DNA of 64,000 bases from Gemmatimonadota bacterium (GTDB lineage: Bacteria; Gemmatimonadota; Gemmatimonadetes; Gemmatimonadales; GWC2-71-9): positions 1 through 64,000 of the forward strand of contig JANYLJ010000067.1 in NCBI GenBank assembly GCA_025357945.1, in the 5' to 3' direction. A model generated the notes under the pieces. The model had not been told where the DNA came from. It did no database searches and was given only the letters and a program-made list of their open reading frames with translations. How positions within the stretch are numbered: position 1 is the first letter of the stretch; each line of letters starts with the position of its first letter. Shown piece after piece: positions 46,001 to 53,675 of the stretch. Both the position numbers and the translations under genes were made by a program.

Positions 46001-46479
46001 AGCGCCTGGGCAATCCGGTCGATCGGCAGCTTGCCCACCATGTCGCCGGTGATCGACTGCTTGGTGGTGACCATGTCGTAGGGCACCAGCGGGTTCTTCG
46101 CGGCGGTCACCACGAGTTCGTTCAGGGTGATCGGCGACGATTCGAGCATGAAGTCCTCGAGCATCGTTTGTCCGCCCTGGACGCGCAGCCCGGCGAGCTC
46201 GTGCGGCTTGTAGCCGACGTACGTCGCTCGCACCGAGACCGTCCCGGCTGGGACGTTCTCGATGAAGTAGTAGCCGCGGGCATCCGAGGTGGCACTGTAC
46301 GACGTCCCCGGAATGATCACGGTCGCGTTCGCGATCGGCTGCTGCGTCGCGGCGTCGCGAATGTATCCCTGGATCTTGCCGGTCGACTGCGCGCTCAGCG
46401 CCGACACACCGGTAGTGGTGGCAACCGCGGCGAGGATCAATAGCACGCGGGCCAGAACTCTCAAACAACGCTGCGTCAT
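43084..46479 (-). CDS. TonB-dependent receptor with carboxypeptidase-regulatory-like domain
   Basis: Outer-membrane active transporter, 1131 residues. Signal peptide ends SALSA followed by Gln-Ser. A carboxypeptidase-regulatory-like domain (about 33-115, GKIQGYIRDAATQQPIANAT) precedes the plug (about 120-260; ISVRGGRVDQNATYIDGVPV) and a 22-strand barrel ending with Phe (VRFGLEVNF). It is of the SusC/RagA-like or Oar-like type. The ATG at 46479 follows GGAGGA. It is the first gene of the surface operon; no SusD-like gene follows, and its place is taken by the giant sorting-domain protein. Substrate unknown. Confidence 0.92.
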   Translation of the reverse strand: MTQRCLRVLARVLLILAAVATTTGVSALSAQSTGKIQGYIRDAATQQPIANATVIIPGTSYSATSDARGYYFIENVPAGTVSVRATYVGYKPHELAGLRVQGGQTMLEDFMLESSPITLNELVVTAAKNPLVPYDMVTTKQSITGDMVGKLPIDRIAQALALQPGIVQVGICGTNLPCNPLISVRGGRVDQNATYIDGVPVQNGIHTGQGTVNGNSSVTGAPQLTVGPNGFEEASITTGASSASFGNAQGGIINIATKSGGNKFVGNIGGETGLFGLAYYGQGYNTFHASVSGPIGKHLTFFASAGVEGFNSTNGGNHGWLYPSYSRVSLDTTFTVANSPKAGTAAVVDSIAVNVYNYAVTQGGCDLPSSQGGFIGANNTAMAANYGVKCHANQAYAAPNTNYFTTDKLNFSFGQGSRLSLIYLFSGNQNRGVLADGSNVGNITGANVATLNWNQTLIKQANHQLTLDAYISRQWNNSITAPLTAASEQATRGSPGGFLLQKLKFRYDQTTYPVDSALIYHILTAAANNRIGITDPRNTAQYNGVASFADQSSRGQAPDGVGYSAGGGGGDDNRLAYNFENHWVGIANIDFQADRYNRLKVGGQFTKYDILNYGSSNTGAPVFPITYENGHLSAGGKPVAYNAYAEDRLDLGDVVLVAGMRYDYYWTKAWRWNNFPEISSRPGFTPDSLFCPVGTTPSPTAKCALLQDPSHNYVSPHVQVSFPVTDKTNFRLSYAQNVQAPDFGLSYAASLFDYNVSGQNLRGRWGNDLDFGKTITFEFGARHAFSDDMVLDVAVYNNDIVANPSFGFEHPIDPATGQRNILYLVTNRDFGNTRGVDVRLDRRIGNYFNGSLSYSFQDSKNTGTDPFAYLGFFEPIAGFVGDPPTAALTTALSRPHSLTALFNFQLPADWEKGSILGTILKRTGFYVTARIASGQAYTRCDPADPGSIGVIAGQGQAGSCGLLGAVTNFNAARLPMQKQFDLRLTKDFRIGRYQFTAAVDARNVLNLQNIATVYAQTGSISSGLASDLRYSTDSSTFVEYGKATNEYNKTTGAITLPTTIAGCAKVIASTNSYAAACYYMIRSEQRFGDGDGVYTLKEQRVASDSKNSFANSIWARNIGARTVRFGLEVNF

Positions 46480-46706
46480 AAGAAATCGTCCTCCGAAGGC
46501 GTAAACACTGGGGTGCGGCGTTCCTTCGTTTCGGTCACCGCCGAAGCTGTGCGGGGACCGACTCCTGCAAAGTTCCGCGGCAGCGGAACGACAACGGCAT
46601 CACTGCGACGTACACTGACGGTCGCGCATCATGGAGCGTGCGAGGTGGCTCGGAAGATCGGTAGTTTTTCGGGTTGCCGAGAATATGTCGGTCTCCCGAA
46701 GAAGTG
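46480..46706. other. Leader region of the surface operon
   Basis: This 227-bp gap lies between the surface operon start and the stop of the upstream minus-strand M24 gene. It must hold the operon promoter. The GGAGGA ribosome-binding site is at about 46488-46494. I see no confident sigma boxes, riboswitch or repeat; a TTTTTCGGG stretch near 46665 could belong to a terminator of the M24 gene but has no clean stem. Confidence 0.4.
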
Positions 46707-47882
46707 TCAAGTTATGGTCACGAGCGAGATTTGGGGGGTTCGGGGGGTCACCACGATACCCTGGTTTCCCCAGTACAGATTGACCTCGCTGCGCACCCCG
46801 AACTCACCCGGCAGGTAAATCCCGGGCTCCACGGAGCAGCCGGTCCCCGGCTGGAGCGCCCGGTCGTCGTGGGTCTCGTAGTCGTCGAGATGCGGCCCCG
46901 ACCCGTGCAGGTCGCGGTCGATGCTGTGGCCGGTACGATGCACGAAAAACTCGCCAAATCCGGCCCGCTCGATCACCCCACGCGCCGCCTGATCGCCGAG
47001 GTAGCCGAGCACCGGCTCGCCCGCCGCCACCAGGCTCCGGAGCGCGTCAATGGCGGCGTCGCGCGCGTCGCGGACGGTCTGCCACACCGCGGCAACCCGC
47101 GCCGGGACTGAGCTTCCCGAGAATCCCATCCAGGTCTGGTCGGCAAAGACCGCCCCGGCATGCATCCCGGCAAAGAGGTCAAGGAGTACCACTTCATCGG
47201 GGCCGAGGGTCCGGTCGGCGCCAGGGTGCGGCTCGTAATGGGGAATGGCTGCGTTCGGCCCGAAACCGACGATCGGCCCATGGTCCAGGAACATCCCCGC
47301 CCGCTCGATCGCCGCTACCACCTCGGCCTTCATGGCCGACTCGGTGTAGCCGGTGTTGGCCAGCCGCACCGCCCGCTCCAGTGCCGCCAGCGCGATTTCC
47401 CGCAGCAGCTCGGCCGCCTGGACGTGCTCGGCCGTTTCGGCGGCGGTCCAGCTGGCGGCAAACCGGGTGACCAACCCAGCACTCGACACCACCGTGACGC
47501 CGAGCGACTGGAGCAGGTCGATCACCCCCCACGGGATCCGATCGAGGTAGGGCACCGCGTCACGCGCCGAGATCTCCATGGCGGCGGTCTTGCCGGCAAG
47601 GGTGGTCCGCAAAGCCTCGTGCAACTCGGCGTGACGCGAGTACGGGATGATGTTGCCCTGAAATCCGTCGAACGGCTGCATCTCGATCCGGTGGACGATC
47701 GCCGTCATGGCGCCCTGCCGGGGCACCCATACGAACAGGCGACGGGTCCCCATGCCACCCGGCAGGATTCGCTGAGCCACCGGATTGCAGCCGTGAAAGT
47801 CGAACAGCAACCAACCGTCGGCGCCGAGCTGCTCCAGCATTCGGGCCACTTGCTCACGATCGAGTTCCGCTAATGCCGTCAT
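46707..47882 (-). CDS. M24-family metallopeptidase (Xaa-Pro aminopeptidase-like)
   Basis: Cytoplasmic pita-bread-fold peptidase, 391 residues. An N-terminal creatinase-type domain is followed by the catalytic part with metal ligands in VVLLDLFAGMHAGAVFADQT (both Asp), the His in VHRTGHSID, and the Glu residues in SVEPGIY and VRSEVNLYW. The ATG at 47880-47882 is preceded by GGAGG and overlaps the stop of the upstream gene (ATGA), so the two are coupled. It likely releases the N-terminal residue before proline. Confidence 0.9.
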   Translation of the reverse strand: MTALAELDREQVARMLEQLGADGWLLFDFHGCNPVAQRILPGGMGTRRLFVWVPRQGAMTAIVHRIEMQPFDGFQGNIIPYSRHAELHEALRTTLAGKTAAMEISARDAVPYLDRIPWGVIDLLQSLGVTVVSSAGLVTRFAASWTAAETAEHVQAAELLREIALAALERAVRLANTGYTESAMKAEVVAAIERAGMFLDHGPIVGFGPNAAIPHYEPHPGADRTLGPDEVVLLDLFAGMHAGAVFADQTWMGFSGSSVPARVAAVWQTVRDARDAAIDALRSLVAAGEPVLGYLGDQAARGVIERAGFGEFFVHRTGHSIDRDLHGSGPHLDDYETHDDRALQPGTGCSVEPGIYLPGEFGVRSEVNLYWGNQGIVVTPRTPQISLVTIT

Positions 47883-48502
47883 TCCAGAGCCTCCGTTCGC
47901 ATCGCGCGCCACAGGCAGTGGCGATCGCCGCGGCCAATACAGGTTTCGTGGGTCACGCTCCACTCCAGGTCGCCGACTTGCCGGAGCAGCTCCGCGAACG
48001 CCGTCGCATAGAACTGACACCCGGCGCCGTCGTCCCGGGCGCGCAGGCCGAGCGAGTCGTCCATCGCGCAGCGGAGGCTACCCTCCGACACCGCCAGGTC
48101 GGCCAACAACCATCGCTCCGCCAGGCGTGACGTCGCCCGGAGCGCCAAGGCAACCGCGGCACGGCCGGGGGCCGCCGCGATCGCCGCGCGACGGACGACG
48201 CCCAGTCGTCTTGCCGCGTAGCGGGCGGCGCGGCGACCCGCGTCGGCATAGACCAGAACAGCGTCCGGTCGACGGCCGACCAGGCGGAAGACGGCAACCG
48301 CTTCCTCGTCGGCCACGGTCGACCCGCCGCTCGCCCGCTCGCGGTACCGAGCCACCTGGGCGGCGACGGTGGGCGACAGCCCCAGCCGCTTGGCGGCCAA
48401 CTCGTCGGCGAGAGCGCCGAGCCCGTCATCCGGCGGGGTATCGATGTTCTGGACGGCTTCAAGGAGCGCGAGCGGGATGAGCGCAGGGACGGCAGGGGAC
48501 AT
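47879..48502 (-). CDS. V4R-like domain protein of unknown function
   Basis: 207 residues. The C-terminal 60 residues (CQFYATAFAELLRQVGD then ETCIGRGDRHCLWR) look like the V4R small-molecule binding domain, whose end has a Cys-x5-6-Cys pair of the type CIxxGDxxC. The N-terminal half is Ala/Arg/Leu-rich and may be helical (VAAQVARYRERASGG). No catalytic residues are evident. Its stop overlaps the M24 peptidase start. It is divergent from the ECF sigma gene with a gap of about 50 bp, so the two probably share regulatory DNA. Confidence 0.5.
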   Translation of the reverse strand: MSPAVPALIPLALLEAVQNIDTPPDDGLGALADELAAKRLGLSPTVAAQVARYRERASGGSTVADEEAVAVFRLVGRRPDAVLVYADAGRRAARYAARRLGVVRRAAIAAAPGRAAVALALRATSRLAERWLLADLAVSEGSLRCAMDDSLGLRARDDGAGCQFYATAFAELLRQVGDLEWSVTHETCIGRGDRHCLWRAMRTEALE

Positions 48503-48553
48503 GAACCGGAGAAACTAACAGCAAGAGACAAGAGAGTGGTCTTACTTTGCTGC

Positions 48554-49108
48554 ATGGCCGAACCTGCCGTCGCAGCCTTTGAAGACGAGGCGTTGCCGCA
48601 TCTGGACACCCTCTACCGCGTCGCCCTCCGCCTGACGGGCGACGCGGCAGCGGCCGAGGATCTGGTGCAAGACACCATGCTTCGCGCGCTCCGCGCCTGG
48701 AACTCATTCCGGCCGGGGTCCAACGCCCGGGCGTGGCTGGTGACCATCCTGCGGAACCAGTTCATCAACGGTTGGCGTTCCAACAAGCGAGCCCCGACCG
48801 GCGTGGACATGGACGCCATTGCGGAGCCGGCCGATCCGAAGGACCCGGATCCGGAGGGGCGCTTCTTCAGCGAGCTCGTGGACGACGAAGTGCTCCGGGC
48901 CGTGGACGACCTCCCCGATGAGTTTCGCGAAGTGCTGGTGCTGAGCGATATGGAAGGACTGCCGTATGCGGATATTGCCACGTCGCTGGGGATTCCCGTG
49001 GGAACCGTCAAGTCCCGGTTGTTCCGGGCTCGCAGGATCCTGCAGGGGCGTCTACGACGTTATGCAGAGTCGACGGGGCTTATCCCGCCCAGAGAAAACC
49101 CGGAATAG
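48554..49108 (+). CDS. ECF-subfamily RNA polymerase sigma factor
   Basis: Extracytoplasmic-function sigma factor, 184 residues from ATG 48554 (a GTG at 48536 would add six residues with no better ribosome-binding site). Region 2 is AEDLVQDTMLRALRAWNSFR with FINGWR; region 4 is PDEFREVLVLSDMEGLPYAD followed by the HTH IATSLGIPVGTVKSRLFRAR. It is followed 2 bp later by a small zinc-type anti-sigma factor. The pattern resembles the SigR/RpoE redox or stress group. It probably controls its own operon, which runs into the biosynthetic genes to 53615. Confidence 0.92.
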   Translation: MAEPAVAAFEDEALPHLDTLYRVALRLTGDAAAAEDLVQDTMLRALRAWNSFRPGSNARAWLVTILRNQFINGWRSNKRAPTGVDMDAIAEPADPKDPDPEGRFFSELVDDEVLRAVDDLPDEFREVLVLSDMEGLPYADIATSLGIPVGTVKSRLFRARRILQGRLRRYAESTGLIPPRENPE

Positions 49109-49110
49109 CC

Positions 49111-49356
49111 ATGCTGCCACCTGAATGCGAGACCGCGCTCCAGCAACTCGACGCCTTCCGTCGCGGTGAGTTGCCCCCCGATGATATGCAATTGATGCGG
49201 GGGCATCTCGAGGCGTGCCGACGCTGCTTTTCATTCAAGCGCCACGAAGAGGCGTTCCTCGACCGCTTGGTCGCTACCGCCAAGCATTGCAGCTGTCCCG
49301 AAGAACTCCGCGCCACGATCTACCGGATGATCGCCAAGGAATCGCGTGACAACTGA
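49111..49356 (+). CDS. Small zinc-binding anti-sigma factor
   Basis: 81 residues, no membrane segment. The ZAS signature is Cys6-x25-His32-x3-Cys36-x2-Cys39, as in RsrA-type thiol-based anti-sigma factors, and a further Cys pair (CSC, about residues 60-62) lies near the end. Such proteins hold the sigma factor until oxidation releases zinc. The stop overlaps the GTG start of the FAD oxidoreductase gene, so the regulatory pair and the biosynthetic genes are coupled. Confidence 0.88.
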   Translation: MLPPECETALQQLDAFRRGELPPDDMQLMRGHLEACRRCFSFKRHEEAFLDRLVATAKHCSCPEELRATIYRMIAKESRDN

Positions 49357-50566
49357 GCCGGTCACCGACGTTCTGGTGATCGGTGCGGGACCCGCGGGCA
49401 GTGCCACCGCACTCCGGCTCGCCCGAAGCGGGCACCGGGTGACGGTGATCGATCGGGCGACGTTTCCCCGGGAAAAACCCTGCTCCGAATACATGAGCCC
49501 CGAAACGGTGCGGCATCTCGCCGCCCTTGGCGTGCTCGATACGCTCGATCGCGCCGGCGGCGCAGCGCTCGAAGGCACGCAGGTGTCGGGTCCGCTCGGC
49601 AGCCGACTTGTCGGTCGCTTCACGCATGCTGGCGGCACGCCATTTCGCGGCACCGGGCTCGGGCTCGCCCGCCGGATCCTAGACGCGACGCTGCTGCAAG
49701 CGGCCCGCGACGCGGGCGCGACGGTACTGGAAGGGATCGCCGCGCACGAGCTGTTGCGCGACGGCCGCGGTGCGGTGGCCGGCGTCCGCGGCCGCGATAC
49801 CGCCGGCGAATGGCGGGCGTTCCCCGCGCGTGTCGTGGTCGGTGCCGATGGACTCGGCAGCATCGTGGCGCGACGCGCCGGGTTGCACATGCAGGGACCG
49901 GTGCGACGCATCGCCTTCGTCGCCCATGTCGCCGGCGTCCGCGACCTCAGCATGACGACCGAACTGCATGTGTCACGCGACGGGTATGTCGGCATCAACG
50001 CGCTCGGCAGCGGCGTTGCGAATGTTGCCCTGGTGGTGCCCGCGCATCTCGCCCGCGCGGCGAAGGGTGACGTCGCGGCGTTCTTCCGCGAGCGCACCAT
50101 GCGGTTTCCCGGCGTCCGCGACCGCGTCGACCTGGGCCAGATCGTGCGGGAGGTCCTGGTGACCGGGCCGTTCGACGCGATGTCGCGAAGCAGCACGACC
50201 GACGGCGCCCTGCTGGTGGGTGACGCGGCCGATTTTTTTGACCCGTTCACCGGCGAAGGGATCTGCAGTGCACTGCGCGGCGCCGAGCTCGCCGCGGAAA
50301 CGCTGCACGACGCGTTGCGGCACGACGGACCGATCACCGCGCACCGGTTGCGCAGCTACCGCGCCGGGCGCCGCCGCGCGTTTCTCGGCAAGTGGATCGT
50401 GGAACGCCTCGTCGGTTACGGCATGCTGGCACCAGCGTTGTTCGACCGCGCGATCGCGCGCCTGGAGCGGCGCGGCATGGCGGATACGCTGATCGGCGTC
50501 ACCGGCCAGTTCGTGTCGCCATGGAAAGTGGTCAACCCGGTGTACCTGACGCGGATGGTGTTGTGA
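49346..50566 (+). CDS. FAD-dependent oxidoreductase, geranylgeranyl-reductase/PHBH-like
   Basis: 406 residues. The N-terminal Rossmann motif VLVIGAGPAGSATALRLARS (residues 9-28) binds FAD. The second FAD motif is GALLVGDAADFFDPFTGEGI (about 290-309). The fold and motifs fit aromatic hydroxylases and geranylgeranyl reductase-like halves. Starts at GTG 49346 overlapping the anti-sigma gene; the end overlaps the flavin reductase start (GTGA). Likely an oxidation or reduction step on a polyketide or lipid product of the adjacent ketosynthase; the reaction cannot be read. Confidence 0.85.
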   Translation: MTTEPVTDVLVIGAGPAGSATALRLARSGHRVTVIDRATFPREKPCSEYMSPETVRHLAALGVLDTLDRAGGAALEGTQVSGPLGSRLVGRFTHAGGTPFRGTGLGLARRILDATLLQAARDAGATVLEGIAAHELLRDGRGAVAGVRGRDTAGEWRAFPARVVVGADGLGSIVARRAGLHMQGPVRRIAFVAHVAGVRDLSMTTELHVSRDGYVGINALGSGVANVALVVPAHLARAAKGDVAAFFRERTMRFPGVRDRVDLGQIVREVLVTGPFDAMSRSSTTDGALLVGDAADFFDPFTGEGICSALRGAELAAETLHDALRHDGPITAHRLRSYRAGRRRAFLGKWIVERLVGYGMLAPALFDRAIARLERRGMADTLIGVTGQFVSPWKVVNPVYLTRMVL

Positions 50567-51066
50567 TCGACACGATGGCGACGGCGTCGATCGGGCCGGA
50601 TGACTTCCGCCGCCTCTGCGGCCATTTCGCCACTGGCGTCACCATCGTCACCGCGTTCGATGCCGCCGGCGCGCCATTCGGCATGACGGCGAACTCTTTC
50701 GCGTCGGTGTCGCTCGAGCCGCCGCTGATCTCGGTCGCGGTTGACCACGCCGCGACGATCCATCCGGCGATGCGGCACGCGCCGCGCTTCGCCGTAAACA
50801 TTCTCGACGCCAGGCAGGAAGCGCTGTCGCGCCGATTCGCCGACGGACTGGCTGATCGGTTCGACGGCGTCGCGTGGCAACGGAGCGCCGAGGATCACGT
50901 CATTCTCACCGCGACGCTGGCACACCTTTGCTGCGACAAGTGGGCGGAAGTTCCCGCCGGGGACCACACGATATTCATCGGCCGAGTGACGGGCGGAGCC
51001 ACGGCGGAACATGGCCGGCCCCTGCTGCATTACCGCGGCGGCTACATCGATCGGCAGGAAGTGTAG
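50563..51066 (+). CDS. Flavin reductase-like protein (HpaC/RutF type)
   Basis: 167 residues. FMN-binding split-barrel protein: GHFATGVTIVTAFD (about 19-32), then FGMTANSFASVSLEPPLISVAV (the MTANSF and PPL motifs bind flavin) and a C-terminal ILTATLAHLCCDKWAEVPAGDH. The GTG at 50563 overlaps the previous stop; an ATG at 50575 is also possible. Such proteins supply reduced flavin to a two-component monooxygenase or act as oxidoreductases. Downstream of the FAD enzyme in the same operon. Confidence 0.86.
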   Translation: MIDTMATASIGPDDFRRLCGHFATGVTIVTAFDAAGAPFGMTANSFASVSLEPPLISVAVDHAATIHPAMRHAPRFAVNILDARQEALSRRFADGLADRFDGVAWQRSAEDHVILTATLAHLCCDKWAEVPAGDHTIFIGRVTGGATAEHGRPLLHYRGGYIDRQEV

Positions 51067-51068
51067 CG

Positions 51069-51863
51069 ATGGCCGGGAGAGACGAGAGACGAGAGACGAG
51101 AGACGTCACGCGCACGGCAAGCGACGAGACGGCCGATGGCCCCTCGTCTCTCGTCTCTCGTCTCTCGTCTCTCCGCTTTTCGTCCATCGGCACCGAATCG
51201 CTCGACGACGCCGGCACCGATCCGGTGCTGGTGCGCCGCATGCTCGCCGACATCGTGGTCTGCAATCGCTGGCTCGGCGGGACGTTGGCAATGCGTTTCG
51301 GCCTCGCGAGGTTGTTGCAGGATTCCGATCGCGGACGCGAGCTGACGCTTTTCGATGTCGGCACCGGCGCCGCCGACTTGCCCCGCGACGCGCGCCGCTG
51401 GGCCGAGCGCCGGGGCGTGTCACTGGTGCCGCTCGCACTGGAGCGGATCCCCGCCGCGGCGCGGGTCGCCCGGGACGCCGGCGTGCCGATCGTCCTCGGC
51501 TGCGCTAGCGCGTTGCCGCTCGGGCCGAAGAGCGTGGATCTCGTGTTGCTGAGCCAGGTCGTGCACCATCTCGACGCCGACAGCGCGGTGCGATTGCTCG
51601 CGGCGTCCAGCACCATCGCACGCCGCGGTGTGATCGTTGCCGACCTGCATCGCACCTGGTTCGCTGCACCGGGATTCCGCCTCGCCGGTGCCATGCTCGG
51701 TTTGCATCGCATCACCATCGCCGACGGCGTCACATCGGTGCAGCGGGGCTACACGACGTCGGAACTGCGGGCGCTGTGTGTGCGAGCCGGCGCAACGAAC
51801 GTCACGGTGGCAACGAGTTTCGGGTCGCGGGTGGTGGCGTGGTGGCGAACGGATGGTGGCTGA
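51069..51863 (+). CDS. Class I SAM-dependent methyltransferase with repeat-derived N-terminus
   Basis: 264 residues from ATG 51069. Residues 3-35 are encoded by the heptamer inverted pair (RDERRETRD, then [10 protein letters not shown]). The recognisable family begins at about residue 39 (SIGTESLDDAGTDPVLVRRM), so either the repeat is translated or a non-ATG start near it is used. SAM motif I is LTLFDVGTGAADLP (about 95-108); motif II-like CASALPLGPKSVDLVLLSQV. The presumed substrate is a small molecule made by the operon. The stop overlaps the SRPBCC gene. Confidence 0.82.
   Translation: MAGRDERRETRDVTRTASDETADGPSSLVSRLSSLRFSSIGTESLDDAGTDPVLVRRMLADIVVCNRWLGGTLAMRFGLARLLQDSDRGRELTLFDVGTGAADLPRDARRWAERRGVSLVPLALERIPAAARVARDAGVPIVLGCASALPLGPKSVDLVLLSQVVHHLDADSAVRLLAASSTIARRGVIVADLHRTWFAAPGFRLAGAMLGLHRITIADGVTSVQRGYTTSELRALCVRAGATNVTVATSFGSRVVAWWRTDGG
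51076..51173. repeat. Inverted pair of heptamer tracts inside the methyltransferase 5' end
   Basis: The left arm (about 51076-51105) is purine-rich ACGAGAG; the right arm (about 51143-51173) is pyrimidine-rich CTCTCGT, with a 37-nt loop. It begins ten bases after the flavin reductase stop. The reading frame of the following methyltransferase stays open through both arms and the loop. Confidence 0.94.
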
Positions 51864-52350
51864 CGTGATGCGCACCGTCGACCGGCGCATCATCCACGCG
51901 CCGCCCGACGTGGTGTACCAGCTTGCCGCCGATGTTGAACGGTGGCCGACATTGCTGTCACACTATCGCTGGGTCACCCGTGAATCAGGCGAACCGCTCG
52001 GCGCTGGCACCGTGGAAATGGCGGCGTGGCGGCCGTTCGGCCCGCTGCGCTGGCCGACGTGGTGGCGCTCGGCGATGGCGACGGATCCGGTGCGCCACCG
52101 GATCACGTACCAACACATCGGCGGCATCACCACCGGCATGGCTGTCGTGTGGACAATCAATCCCACCCCTGATGGATGGAGCGACGTGACGATTGTACAT
52201 GAGTGGAACGGCCCGCAGTGGCCGGTAATCGGCCGGTTGGCCGCCCGGCAGATCATCGGGCCGGTATTCGTACATGGGATCGCTTCCCGCACGCTCGCAG
52301 GCCTGGCGACCGCCGCCGCGGCTCGCGTCGATGTCGGCCGGGCCGGATGA
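51853..52350 (+). CDS. SRPBCC (START-like) family protein, possible polyketide cyclase/aromatase
   Basis: 165 residues. The N-terminus VDRRIIHAPPDVVYQLAADV (about 8-27) is the classic start of the helix-grip fold. Long loops with many Trp (WRPFGPLRWPTWWRS) line a probable hydrophobic ligand pocket. The ATG at 51853 overlaps the methyltransferase stop; an ATG at 51868 is an alternative. In operons with a ketosynthase such proteins often act as cyclases or aromatases, but lipid binding is equally possible. Confidence 0.78.
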   Translation: MVADVMRTVDRRIIHAPPDVVYQLAADVERWPTLLSHYRWVTRESGEPLGAGTVEMAAWRPFGPLRWPTWWRSAMATDPVRHRITYQHIGGITTGMAVVWTINPTPDGWSDVTIVHEWNGPQWPVIGRLAARQIIGPVFVHGIASRTLAGLATAAAARVDVGRAG

Positions 52351-53615
52351 CGGCGACCGCCAGCGCCCGGGCAAGTGGCAGGCGTGCCGTCATCACCGGC
52401 TTGGGGCTGGTCACACCGATCGGCATCGGTGTCGACGCGGTGTGGCACCGGCTGCACGAACAGCGATCCGCGGTGCAGCGGATCGACCGGTTCGATTCGT
52501 CGCCGTTCAGATCGCATATCGCCGCGCAGATCAACGATTTCGACGCGGTCTCGATGTTGTCGGCGCGGCAGGCGCGCCGCACCGATCGCTGCTCGCAGCT
52601 GGCGCTCGCCGCCAGCCAGCTCGCGCTGACCGATGCCGCCCTCGACCTCACCGGCGAGGCACCGGGTCGCGTCGGTGTACTCGCCGGCACGGCACTCGGT
52701 GGCATCGGCTTCGCCGAAACGGAGTACGAAAAATACGGGCGAGGCGGCGTGCGCGAGGTCGATCCGCTGCTCGCGCTCACCGTGTTCGGCGGTGCGGTGT
52801 CGTGTAACGTGGCAATCGCGCACGGTGTGTCGGGCGTCAACTCCACCAACGCGATGAGCTGTGCCTCCGGCACACTTGCGATCGGCCAGGCGTTTCGCGC
52901 CATCGTCCTCGGCGAGGCCGACGTGGTTCTCGCCGGCGGCAGCGAGGCGCCGCTCTATCCGCTCTGCTACGGCTCGTTCTCGCTGATCCGCGCCATGAGC
53001 ACGCGCAACGATGATCCGGCGACGGCATCGCGACCCTTCGACACCGCGCGCGACGGCTTCGTGATGGCCGAGGGTGCCGCGATGGTTGTCGTGGAATCGC
53101 TGGACCATGCCCTCGCGCGCGGTGCCACGATTTACGCCGAAATCGCCGGATTCGGCCTGACCAACGATGCGTATCACATGACCCAGCCGCGCCCCGACGG
53201 CCGCGAAGCGGTGCGCGCCATGCGCCTGGCACTTGAGGAAGCGGCGTGCCCGAGCGATACAGTGGACTGGGTCAATGCGCACGGCTCGTCCACGCCACTC
53301 AACGACGGCACCGAGGCGAGGGCGATCCGGGAGGTCTTCGGCGCCCACACCGATCGATTGCCGGTCAGCGGCACCAAGGGGTGGCACGGTCATGCCCTGG
53401 GCGCGAGCGGTGCGATCGAGACCGCCATCGCCTGCCTGTCGATGACCCGGGACTGGATTCCGCCCACGCTCAACTGCACCGATCCCGATCCGGCCGGCAA
53501 CCTCTGCCACATCGCGGTCGGCGGGCTCCGCCGGCGGCCGCGGGCAGTGCTCAAGAACTCCTTCGGCTTTGGCGGGTGCAACGCAACGCTCCTGCTTCGC
53601 GATCCGGGCGTGTAG
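52347..53615 (+). CDS. Beta-ketoacyl-ACP synthase (FabF/KAS II-like)
   Basis: Decarboxylating Claisen condensing enzyme, 422 residues. Thiolase fold with the active-site Cys172 (NAMSCASGT), His312 (VNAHGSST), Lys344 (GTKGWHGHALG) and His349. The Lys344-to-His349 loop is TKGWHGH where the canonical form is TKSMTGH. The ATG overlaps the SRPBCC stop. No chain-length factor, ACP, ketoreductase or acyltransferase lies adjacent, so it would need partners elsewhere. The last gene of the ECF-led operon. Confidence 0.9.
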   Translation: MTATASARASGRRAVITGLGLVTPIGIGVDAVWHRLHEQRSAVQRIDRFDSSPFRSHIAAQINDFDAVSMLSARQARRTDRCSQLALAASQLALTDAALDLTGEAPGRVGVLAGTALGGIGFAETEYEKYGRGGVREVDPLLALTVFGGAVSCNVAIAHGVSGVNSTNAMSCASGTLAIGQAFRAIVLGEADVVLAGGSEAPLYPLCYGSFSLIRAMSTRNDDPATASRPFDTARDGFVMAEGAAMVVVESLDHALARGATIYAEIAGFGLTNDAYHMTQPRPDGREAVRAMRLALEEAACPSDTVDWVNAHGSSTPLNDGTEARAIREVFGAHTDRLPVSGTKGWHGHALGASGAIETAIACLSMTRDWIPPTLNCTDPDPAGNLCHIAVGGLRRRPRAVLKNSFGFGGCNATLLLRDPGV

Positions 53616-53675
53616 ATTCGCGGCTGTCCCCAAGTGACACCGCCCCCCCCTTGAATTCTCAGGAGAACCGGCCTG

